Source of the DNA: Deltaproteobacteria bacterium
GTDB lineage: Bacteria > Myxococcota > Polyangia > Polyangiales > B10-G4
Reading direction: 5' to 3'
Length of the DNA stretch: 11,944 bases
Assembly: GCA_019312705.1 (NCBI GenBank)
Contig: JAFDCW010000047.1
Span: forward strand, 1 to 11,944
The position numbers and the translations under genes were made by a program. Of the stretch, positions 1-6,214 are shown in pieces (within the stretch, counting starts at the first letter, position 1; every line of letters starts with the position of its first letter). The notes beneath the pieces were generated by a model. That model was not told the origin of the DNA. It saw only the letters and a list, made by a program, of their open reading frames with translations, and ran no database searches.

Positions 1-12
1 CGGGGCAGCGCC

Positions 13-979
13 TCAGTCGACGGCCACGCCGCCTTCGCCGAGGCCGAGCGGCAGCGGGGTGAAGCCCGCCTCGATACACGCCGTCTCGAAGCGCCGGGCG
101 CGATCCTTGCACGCAAAAAAAGCGATGGCGACGTCGCCGCCCCCGGCCCCGGAGGGTTTCGCGGCACCCCCGGCGGCCTTCGCGGCGAGCATCACCTTTC
201 TCAAGCGCTCCTCGACGATCGGGGCACCGGCGCGATCGCCGAGCTCCGCCATGGCCTCTCCGTGGGCCTCGGCGGCGGCGATGAGGGTCTGTGCGTCCGT
301 TGCCCCGGCGAGCATCACGGCGGCGGCGCCGATCCGGGCGATCACCTCGTCGTGACCCTTCGTGTCGCCGGTGGCCCAGGCGTCGACCCGGGCGACGAGA
401 TCGCCCGGTCCAAACGACCCTCATCTCGACCCTCGCCGGCAGTGACGCCGGGGTCGCCTCGAAGGCATCACCAGAGGCCCCGTCGGGTCTTCGGAAACGC
501 ACGATCCCTCCCAGCGTCGCGGCGGCGACATCGGCTCCGCTCCCGTTTGGAGCGATGCGGCGGTGTCCCGCCATGGCGTCCTCGAGGACCTCTGCCCGGA
601 CGACGGGGTCGGTGAGGTCGCGGCCGTGGGCGACGAAGACGGCCGCAGCCGCCGCGGCCGCCGCGGCGGCCGACGACCCGAGGCCGAGCTTCTGGGCCTG
701 CCCATCGCTCCGGAGGCGGCTGACGTCGAGGGTCATCGTCCCGGGTACCGGACCGAGGCGCGCCTGAGCGATTTCCCGCGCGGCGATGGCCTCGGCGGGA
801 AGAGGGTGCGCCGGGGGAGCCGGCTTCGCGTCGCGCGCCGATGCGGCGCTCTGGCCCTCGACGGTGCCGAGGGTCAACCGGGCTCGGCGATCGACCGCCG
901 CCACCAACGCCGCGTGGCCATGCAGCACGGCGTACTCGCCGGCGACCATGAGCTTGCCTGGCGCCGAGACGTGAATCAC
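13..979 (-). pseudogene. Phosphomevalonate kinase (GHMP kinase family), frameshifted
   Basis: The product would phosphorylate 5-phosphomevalonate to 5-diphosphomevalonate in the cytosol. The GTG start at 979 lies in a GTGA overlap with the mvaD stop, with GAGG 7 nt upstream (987-990). The N-terminal part reads VSAPGKLMVAGEYAVLHG (residues 4-21), typical of the family. The ATP loop KLGLGSS at 97-103 runs into ten consecutive alanines. The frame is good to VVWTG (188-192). There it breaks near bases 401-407 and resumes in another frame with GDLVARVDAW, and continues through the third GHMP motif, KPSGAGGGDVAIAFF, to a TGA at 13-15. The repaired protein would be about 321 residues, close to family size. 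The unshifted frame turns arginine-rich and has no stop before the window edge. Either the gene is inactivated or the sequence contains an error. The family call is firm; activity is doubtful as read. Confidence 0.85.
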
Positions 980-1953
980 CGCGTGACCTCGAGGTCTTTG
1001 CCGGGGCGGGACATGAGGGTGCCGAGCACACCGTCGGTGCGCCGGAGGGCGCCCTGCACTTTGCGGGCGTCTCGGGCGTGGCAGAGCGCCTTCACGTGGG
1101 GGCCCGCGTCCATCGTCGCGTAAACTTCGGTGCCCTTGTCCCGGAGGCGCCGCACCGTCGCGAGGGCGGCGAGGGTCCCCGGCTGCCAGTACATGATGCC
1201 CGGGTTCGACGACATCGCGCACGCATGGAAGGCCATCGTCGATTGCTCCATCGCGGGCCCGAGGACGGACAGGTCTTTGGCGTTGAGCCCCTTCTTCACC
1301 CGGCGGGCGAGCTTCGGCGCCTCTTCGACCCAGGCCCCGTAGAGCGGCGATGTGCGGCGAGAACGCTCCATGCCGACCGTCGAGCCGACCTTCTTGGCGC
1401 CCTTGGCGGTCAGCGCCACGATGAGGCGCACGTCCCAGTGCTCGGCGCCCTTCACGGGCCTCCCAGCGAGGCGGTCATCGCCCTTCTTGCCCGCACCGAG
1501 CTCGACAAATCCGCCCCACACCGAACGCGCCGCCGACGCGCTCGATCGCCGGGCGATGCGGCTCACCTGCTTCGGGTCCCAGCGCATTCCCGCCGCGGCG
1601 GTCGCGGCCCCGGCCAGGGCGGCGAAGCCGGAGGCGCTCGAAGCCAGTCCGGCCGCGGTCGGGAAGTGGTTCTCGGAGCGCACGTGGGCGTAGAGGTTGC
1701 CAATTTCCGCCATCGCTCGGACCCGGTCGAGGAGCTCGATGATGCGTGTGCACTCCGCGACTCGCGCGCGCTTGCCGTCGAGCATGATTGCATCGTGGTC
1801 GAGGCGCGGGTCGAAGCGCACCTCGGTGTCGGTCACCAGGGAGTCGAGGGTCATCGACAAGCTCGGGACCGCGGGCAGGTTCAGGTCCAGGTCGACCTTG
1901 CCCCAGTATTTGGCGAAGGCGATGTTCGCCTGCGCTCGCGCGTGCGCTCTCAT
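976..1953 (-). CDS. mvaD: Diphosphomevalonate (mevalonate 5-diphosphate) decarboxylase
   Basis: This enzyme converts mevalonate 5-diphosphate plus ATP to isopentenyl diphosphate, CO2, ADP and phosphate, as a cytosolic GHMP-fold protein. The 325-residue product has the family landmarks in order: NIAFAKYWGK at 10-19, PSLSMTLDS at 30-38, the phosphate loop GLASSASGFAAL at 102-113, SSASAARSVWGGF at 137-149 (cf. the usual SGSACRS), and MDAGPHVKAL at 281-290, whose D282 matches the catalytic aspartate. The usual Asn of DAGPN is His here. Length is normal for bacterial members. The frame stays open for 82 more codons upstream, but that extension is arginine-rich and lies over the mevalonate kinase. 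ATG 1953 has GGAGG 7 nt upstream and forms an ATGA overlap with the kinase stop, which fixes the start. At its end a GTGA overlap couples it to phosphomevalonate kinase. Confidence 0.95.
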   Translation of the reverse strand: MRAHARAQANIAFAKYWGKVDLDLNLPAVPSLSMTLDSLVTDTEVRFDPRLDHDAIMLDGKRARVAECTRIIELLDRVRAMAEIGNLYAHVRSENHFPTAAGLASSASGFAALAGAATAAAGMRWDPKQVSRIARRSSASAARSVWGGFVELGAGKKGDDRLAGRPVKGAEHWDVRLIVALTAKGAKKVGSTVGMERSRRTSPLYGAWVEEAPKLARRVKKGLNAKDLSVLGPAMEQSTMAFHACAMSSNPGIMYWQPGTLAALATVRRLRDKGTEVYATMDAGPHVKALCHARDARKVQGALRRTDGVLGTLMSRPGKDLEVTR

Positions 1954-2855
1954 GTTCCAACCTCCGCGATGAACGCCTCTTCGGCGATGCCTTCGATGGC
2001 GTGGAGAATCGTCTCGGCGCTCGTTCGGTCTGCCGCGAGGGCGACCATGCAGCCGCCGCCGCCGGACCCCGTCAGTTTCGCCCCGAAGGCACCCGCTTCT
2101 CGTGCCAGGTGACAGAGATCGTCGAGCTTCTCGGTTGAGAGCAGGAGCGAGGCGAGCAAGCCCTGGTTCAAGTCCATCAGCTGTCCCAAGGCGTTCCAAT
2201 CACCGGCGCTGACCGCGAGGGCGCCGTTTCGTACCACCGCGGCGATCGCATCGAAGACGCCGTCGACCCGTTCGCGATTGCGCTCGCGCTCGCGCGCTAC
2301 GGAGTCGACCATCGTCTTGGTGCTCGCCGAATCTCCGGTATTGGCGATGATGAGCGTCAGCGGGTTTCGCGGCAGGATGGGTTCGAGGTCCTTGCCCTTC
2401 TGAAAGACGGCGACGCCTCCCGTGCTGGCCATTGCGCTGTCGACCCCCGACGGGTTGCCATGGAATACCCGCTCCCAGGCCAGGGAAACATCGGCGCGCT
2501 CTTCGGCGCTGCGCTCGACGCCGAGGGCCTCGTCCATGGCGCCCAGGATGGCTACCCCGAGGGCGGCCGAACAGCCGAGGCCCGCGCCGGCGGGCAAGGC
2601 GACCTCGGCGCGCACGGCGAGGCGGGGCGGCGTATCGTAGACATTGACGAGCGCGTCGAAGGCGCGACCGAGGTTCTCCCCGGCTTCGCACGAGGGCGTG
2701 ACCTCGATGTCCCACACGGGGATCGAAAGCTGAGCCGCCGCGGCCTCCGTTGCCGTGGCGTGCACGCCGCGCTCGATACCGGCGGCGAGGGCGGGGTGCC
2801 CGTAGACGACGCCGTGCTCTCCGAGGAGAATTACTTTTCCGCGGCCAAACGCCAT
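1950..2855 (-). CDS. mvk: Mevalonate kinase
   Basis: This enzyme phosphorylates mevalonate to 5-phosphomevalonate with ATP, the first kinase step of the mevalonate route. The 301-residue protein shows the GHMP motifs in order: GRGKVILLGEHGVVYG at 4-19 with the substrate lysine K7, the ATP loop PAGAGLGCSAALG at 88-100, ERVFHGNPSGVDSAM at 128-142 with catalytic E128 and D139, NTGDSASTKTMV at 172-183, and KLTGSGGGGCMVAL at 260-273. The HGNPSGVD stretch is diagnostic for mevalonate kinase against the other GHMP enzymes next door. One oddity is Cys95 where GLGSSAA normally has Ser. ATG 2855 lies 4 nt after the prenyl synthase stop; no ATG, GTG or TTG lies close upstream in this frame and no strong Shine-Dalgarno is visible, so translation may depend on coupling. 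Its stop overlaps the mvaD start. Confidence 0.95.
   Translation of the reverse strand: MAFGRGKVILLGEHGVVYGHPALAAGIERGVHATATEAAAAQLSIPVWDIEVTPSCEAGENLGRAFDALVNVYDTPPRLAVRAEVALPAGAGLGCSAALGVAILGAMDEALGVERSAEERADVSLAWERVFHGNPSGVDSAMASTGGVAVFQKGKDLEPILPRNPLTLIIANTGDSASTKTMVDSVARERERNRERVDGVFDAIAAVVRNGALAVSAGDWNALGQLMDLNQGLLASLLLSTEKLDDLCHLAREAGAFGAKLTGSGGGGCMVALAADRTSAETILHAIEGIAEEAFIAEVGT
1961..1965 (-). promoter_or_regulatory. Ribosome binding site of mvaD
   Basis: GGAGG lies inside the 3' end of the mevalonate kinase gene, 7 nt before ATG 1953. It decides the start of mvaD against the 82-codon upstream extension of the same frame. Confidence 0.75.
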
Positions 2856-2859
2856 GGGC

Positions 2860-3927
2860 TCAATGGTCTCGCTGGATGAGCATCGGGGTGAGCATTTGCA
2901 GTTCCGTCGTGTCGTAGGGCAGGTCCCCGAGGGCCCCCGCAGCGTCCGCCGTCAGGCCTTCGAGGCGCTCTTCTACCACCCGCTTTGCCCCGGAGGTGCG
3001 AAGGAGTTCGGTGACCGCTGCCACCTCTTCGTTCGACGCCTCTTCGTTGCCGAGGACGGCTTCGAGGCGCGGCAGGGCGCTCTCGGACAAGAGCCTCCGG
3101 CCCGCCGTGACCAGGGTCGTGATCTTGCCCTGGCGGAGGTCTCCCCCGGTGGGTTTTCCCGTCGACCGCGGGTCGCCAAAGGTGCCGAGGAGCTCGTCCC
3201 GGAGCTGAAAAGCGATGCCGACGGGACTTGCCCATCGCGTCAGCGCTTCGACCGCGTCGTCGCTCGCGCCTCCGAGCAGCGCACCGAGGACCGCGGGGCC
3301 GCGCACGGTGTAGCTGCCGGTCTTGAGGTCGTACATGCGTTCCACGCTTTGGGCAGCCTCGGGAGACTTCCTTCGAGCGGTCTCTCCTGGGCGGCCCGCG
3401 GCTTCGACCAAGTCCAGCTGTTGGCCGAAGAAAGCCTCCCGTTGCAGTCGCCAGAACGCAGCGAGGCCGGCGTCTCGTCGGGGGGCCGGAAAGGGGGCCA
3501 TGGTGATGAGTTCGGATGCGTAGGCCGAGGCGAGGTCACCGGCGAGGACGGCGAGGGATGCGCCGAGGCGGGCGTCGCCGTGCTGGTCACGAAGGGCCGC
3601 AAAGACGCTCGGTCCTCCGCGGCGCTCTTCGTCCCCGTCCATCCAATCGTCGTGGATGAGCAGGTAGGTCTGGAGCAACTCCATCGCAGCCCCCGCGTGC
3701 AGGACCGGCCCGAAGTCCCCGTCGCCACTCACTGTACGGTACGTTGCCGTGAGCACGACGGGCCGGAGCCGCTTGCCACCGCGCAAGGTCAGGGAGCTAA
3801 CCTGGTCGACGAGGCCCACCGATCGCGGCGAGAGCGCAACTGCTTCGTCTCGCTTAGTCGCGAGAAATCGCTCGAGGTTCGCGACGAGAACCGTCCGCAG
3901 CTCCTCCGTCCATGCCGCCTGGCTCAT
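2860..3927 (-). CDS. Trans-polyprenyl diphosphate synthase (probably geranylgeranyl diphosphate synthase)
   Basis: This enzyme condenses IPP onto allylic diphosphates. Visible motifs in the 355-residue protein are GGKRLRP at 50-56, the first aspartate-rich motif DDWMD at 93-97 preceded by QTYLLIH, KTGSYT at 202-207, and the second aspartate-rich region FQLRDELLGTFGD at 240-252 followed by GKPTGGDLRQGK (257-268). The second motif reads DExxG rather than DDxxD; a DDxxG form is familiar in actinobacterial-type enzymes. Chain-length rules place an aromatic residue (Y88) five residues and an aliphatic one (L89) four residues before the first motif, and there is no two-residue insertion in that motif. 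This suits a C20 product, but the prediction is only inference. The start is well fixed: the frame has two TAG stops upstream and no ATG, GTG or TTG between them and ATG 3927. It leads the mevalonate operon. Confidence 0.9.
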   Translation of the reverse strand: MSQAAWTEELRTVLVANLERFLATKRDEAVALSPRSVGLVDQVSSLTLRGGKRLRPVVLTATYRTVSGDGDFGPVLHAGAAMELLQTYLLIHDDWMDGDEERRGGPSVFAALRDQHGDARLGASLAVLAGDLASAYASELITMAPFPAPRRDAGLAAFWRLQREAFFGQQLDLVEAAGRPGETARRKSPEAAQSVERMYDLKTGSYTVRGPAVLGALLGGASDDAVEALTRWASPVGIAFQLRDELLGTFGDPRSTGKPTGGDLRQGKITTLVTAGRRLLSESALPRLEAVLGNEEASNEEVAAVTELLRTSGAKRVVEERLEGLTADAAGALGDLPYDTTELQMLTPMLIQRDH

Positions 3928-3936
3928 CGACGGCGG

Positions 3937-3965
3937 AACATGGTCGTCCAGACCTGGCGAGTCAA
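3937..3965 (-). promoter_or_regulatory. Possible promoter of the mevalonate operon
   Basis: Reading leftward, TTGACT (3965-3960) is a good sigma70-like -35 box, followed by 17 nt and CATGTT (3942-3937), a poor -10 box with 3 of 6 matches. Transcription would begin only a few bases before ATG 3927, giving an almost leaderless message; no Shine-Dalgarno precedes that ATG. An alternative weaker -10, AATAGT (around 4008-4013), lies farther upstream without a clear -35. Confidence 0.3.
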
Positions 3966-3997
3966 TGGCTTCGCGAGCAGGATCGTCGCCGGATCGA

Positions 3998-4036
3998 GGC
4001 GCGCCCTACTATTGCGGTCCGGTCGACGGCGCGCCC
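3998..4036. repeat. Two GGCGCGCCC copies spaced 30 bp, candidate operator pair
   Basis: GGCGCGCCC occurs at 3998-4006 and at 4028-4036, start to start exactly 30 bp, close to three helical turns. The 8-bp core of each copy is its own reverse complement. The pair sits in the middle of the divergent promoter region, the position expected of a shared operator. G+C-rich DNA makes such octamers less rare, so function is inference. Confidence 0.4.
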
Positions 4037-4106
4037 CGCGCCTGGTTGCCGTGCTATCGGCGTTGGGCTGGTGGCGCTCGCGGGTCTTTTTCGATAAGAG
4101 GACCCC

Positions 4107-4114
4107 GGAAGAGG
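4107..4114 (+). promoter_or_regulatory. Ribosome binding site of fni
   Basis: GGAAGAGG lies 5 nt before ATG 4120. It selects this start although the same reading frame stays open far upstream, antisense to the prenyl synthase. Confidence 0.7.
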
Positions 4115-4119
4115 TACGC

Positions 4120-5160
4120 ATGAGTTCGGAGATTCAACAGCGCAAGGTCGATCACCTCGACCTCTGCGCGACCGACGAGGTGGCGTTCCGTGACCGGACC
4201 ACGCTGCTCGAAGAGGTTCGGCTGGTGCATCAGTCGCTTCCGGACATTTCCCTCGAGGAGCTCGATACGACAACCGAGCTCCTCGGCAAGACCCTGAAGG
4301 CGCCGATCGTCATCGCTGGCATGACCGGCGGGACCGACCGTGCCGGCGAGGTAAATCATGCCCTCGCGAAGATCGCCGAACGCCGCGGCTACGGCTTTGG
4401 CCTCGGAAGTCAGCGGGCGATGCAGCGGGAGCCGGCAACGGCGTGGACCTATCAGGTGCGTGAGCACGCCCCGAACGTTCTGCTCCTAGGCAACGTCGGT
4501 GTCGTTCAGGCGCGGGACTACTCGACCGAAGTCATCGCGAAGCTGGTCGAAGACGTCGGCGCCGATGCCCTCTGTGTGCACATGAACCCCGCCATGGAGC
4601 TCGTTCAGCCTGGCGGCGACCGCGACTTCCGCGGCGGCGTCGATACCTACGCGAGGCTCGTGAAGGAGCTCCAGGTGCCGGTGGTCGCCAAGGAGACCGG
4701 CAACGGGATCAGCGGTGAGGTCGCGGCCAAGCTGCACGCTGTCGGCGTGCGCACCGTCGACGTGTCTGGCGCCGGCGGGACGAGCTGGGTCGGGGTCGAG
4801 ACCCTTCGGGCCGAGGGCGCGAAGCGCGAGCTCGGGGAACTGCGCTGGGACTGGGGCATACCCACCGCGGCCTCGACGGCGCTCTCGGTTCGTGAGGGCA
4901 TGAGCGTCATCGCCACCGGCGGCATTCGCACCGGCGTAGACATCGCCCGCGCCGTGGCCCTCGGGGCGACCGCCGCGGGCATCGCCCGGAACGTCTACAA
5001 GGCGCTGCAAGAGGGCGGCCCCGAGGGGGCCGAAGCGTTCCTCGACGGGGTCGAGCAACAGCTCCGCGCCGTCATGCTACTGACCGGGAGCCGCACCTTG
5101 GCCGACCTCCGCACCGCGCCCAGGATGCTCGGGGCGGAGCTCCGGAGCTGGCTCGACTGA
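4120..5160 (+). CDS. fni: Type 2 isopentenyl-diphosphate delta-isomerase (FMN-dependent)
   Basis: This enzyme interconverts IPP and DMAPP with reduced FMN, supplying the allylic primer for the divergently transcribed prenyl synthase. The 346-residue TIM-barrel protein shows RKVDHLDL at 8-15, the FMN-contact segment IAGMTGGTDRAGEVN at 65-79, GLGSQRAM at 94-101, LLGNVGVVQ at 122-130, NPAMELVQPGGDRDF at 156-170, KETGNGIS at 191-198, DVSGAGGTSWVGVE at 214-227 and ATGGIRTGVDIARA at 265-278. Length and motif order match bacterial family members. In the family the residue before the Mg-binding Glu (E160 here) is normally Gln in a QE pair; this protein has Met159. The stop lies 27 bp from the stop of the convergent PLP-enzyme gene, with no hairpin-plus-T terminator between them. 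The family is certain; the effect of Met159 is not known. Confidence 0.95.
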   Translation: MSSEIQQRKVDHLDLCATDEVAFRDRTTLLEEVRLVHQSLPDISLEELDTTTELLGKTLKAPIVIAGMTGGTDRAGEVNHALAKIAERRGYGFGLGSQRAMQREPATAWTYQVREHAPNVLLLGNVGVVQARDYSTEVIAKLVEDVGADALCVHMNPAMELVQPGGDRDFRGGVDTYARLVKELQVPVVAKETGNGISGEVAAKLHAVGVRTVDVSGAGGTSWVGVETLRAEGAKRELGELRWDWGIPTAASTALSVREGMSVIATGGIRTGVDIARAVALGATAAGIARNVYKALQEGGPEGAEAFLDGVEQQLRAVMLLTGSRTLADLRTAPRMLGAELRSWLD

Positions 5161-5187
5161 CTCGCCGCCTCGGCCGCACTGCACACA

Positions 5188-6207
5188 CTAGACTGGCGCG
5201 TTCGTCAGGAGGGGACCAAGCGGGGCCGAACTCAGGGTCGAGACGAAGAGCAGGGGGCCGTCGTAGGTCCGGTCCCGTGCGGCATCGAGCAGCGCCGCGA
5301 GGGCCTTCGCCGTGTACGTGGGGTCGAGGCGCAGGTCGTCCTCGCCGGCGAGAGAGGTCGCGTGTTCACCGGCCCCCGTGCTCGCGCCGTAGGCCGGGCC
5401 GCGGTGCTTTCGGTCGATCACGATCGCCCGGGCGGCGTCGTTGGCGACGATGGGGAAGCGGTTGTCGTGGAACCGGATGAGAGACACCGTGCTCTTCACC
5501 AGCCTCGAAAGGGCCGGGCCGTTGATGGCGAGGGGGCCGGTGACCCGCACGGCGACGATGGGCATCACGAAGCCGGCCGCCGCCAGACCGATGGCGAGGC
5601 CAGACGCGGTACCGCCGCTGCCCGCGGCGACGAAGACGGCCCCTGGCTCTGGAATCTCGCGTTCGTCGATCTGCCGGGCGAGTTCGACGCCCGCGGCGAC
5701 GTAGCCCAGGGTGCCGATGGGCGTCGAGCCGCCGGGTCCGATCACGTAGGGCGATGCACCCCCCATCTTGAGGCGCGCGACCTTCTTGGCGACGGCGAAG
5801 GGCGCTGCGGCCGCTGACCGGACCGTCGTGACCTTCGCGCCGGCGGCGATCATCGCCCTCTTCACCTCGCTGACATGGGGGCTCGAGGGTTGCGGGAAGA
5901 GCACCGGGTGCACCTCGAAGCCCTCCGCGGCCCCGTAGATCGCCGTCGCCAGGCAGTGGTGGGAGCCGTAGCCTCCGACGGTCACGATCGAGCGGGCCCC
6001 TCTCTCGCGGGCTTCGCCCAGCAGCCACTCGAGCTTGCGTACCTTGTTGCCTCCGTATCGCGGTGCCGTCGCGTCATCACGCTTGGCATAGACCGCGGCC
6101 CCTGCGCGCGCCGAAACGCCCTCGAGGTGGGTCGTCGGAGTCGGCCCTTGCACCAAGGGCACCCGGGGGATCGCCGCGAGGCCGGGCCATCTTTCGATCA
6201 GGAGCAC
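5188..6207 (-). CDS. PLP-dependent enzyme of the ACC deaminase / D-cysteine desulfhydrase family
   Basis: This is a fold-type II pyridoxal-phosphate enzyme of 339 residues. RYGGNKVRKLE at 50-60 carries the Schiff-base lysine K55, GSGGTASG at 196-203 forms the phosphate-binding loop, and DPTYTAKALAAL at 295-306 matches the family's Asp-Pro-x-Tyr-Thr-x-Lys-Ala motif. Two active-site segments differ from characterised members: GYGSHHCLATA at 79-89 replaces the usual SNHxRQTA-type loop, and VSTLSSAP at 322-329 stands where HTGG usually lies. The substrate is therefore unclear; D-cysteine, ACC or another small amino acid are all possible. The start is GTG 6207, 7 nt after the MscS stop, preceded by a purine-rich GAGAGGGGTAGG stretch. 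The frame is open for 60 more codons upstream, but that extension is arginine-rich and lies over the mscS gene. It is the last gene seen in the K+/osmotic operon. Confidence 0.88.
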   Translation of the reverse strand: MLLIERWPGLAAIPRVPLVQGPTPTTHLEGVSARAGAAVYAKRDDATAPRYGGNKVRKLEWLLGEARERGARSIVTVGGYGSHHCLATAIYGAAEGFEVHPVLFPQPSSPHVSEVKRAMIAAGAKVTTVRSAAAAPFAVAKKVARLKMGGASPYVIGPGGSTPIGTLGYVAAGVELARQIDEREIPEPGAVFVAAGSGGTASGLAIGLAAAGFVMPIVAVRVTGPLAINGPALSRLVKSTVSLIRFHDNRFPIVANDAARAIVIDRKHRGPAYGASTGAGEHATSLAGEDDLRLDPTYTAKALAALLDAARDRTYDGPLLFVSTLSSAPLGPLLTNAPV

Positions 6208-6214
6208 GTCGCGC

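Larger units (their letters stand above)
3928..4119. promoter_or_regulatory. Divergent intergenic region between the prenyl synthase operon and fni
   Basis: This 192-bp stretch is the only sizeable non-coding DNA in the window and must hold promoters for both divergent isoprenoid transcription units. I see a repeated GGCGCGCCC element, a possible leftward promoter close to the prenyl synthase start, and the fni ribosome binding site at its right end. Short open frames cross it in several phases, but none resembles a protein. Confidence 0.7.

Noticed and set aside
655..672. 18-bp perfect palindrome made only of G and C
   Set aside because: It falls in the alanine-codon run, where GCC/GCG repeats produce palindromes by composition.
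468..1031. Minus-strand arginine/proline-rich frame over phosphomevalonate kinase
   Set aside because: It is out of frame with the conserved GHMP motifs and compositionally a shadow.
4046..4100. Sigma70 promoter for fni
   Set aside because: Several TTG-starting hexamers exist but none has a convincing -10 box at proper spacing, so no specific site is called.
2854..4119. Upstream extension of the fni reading frame by about 420 codons
   Set aside because: It runs antisense through the prenyl synthase, has no recognisable motifs, and a good ribosome binding site with the family's normal N-terminus is at 4120.
5161..5187. Terminator between the convergent fni and PLP-enzyme genes
   Set aside because: The 27-bp gap has no stable hairpin followed by a T run. 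The nearby 12-bp palindrome at 5138-5149 is inside fni, has no loop and no T tract.
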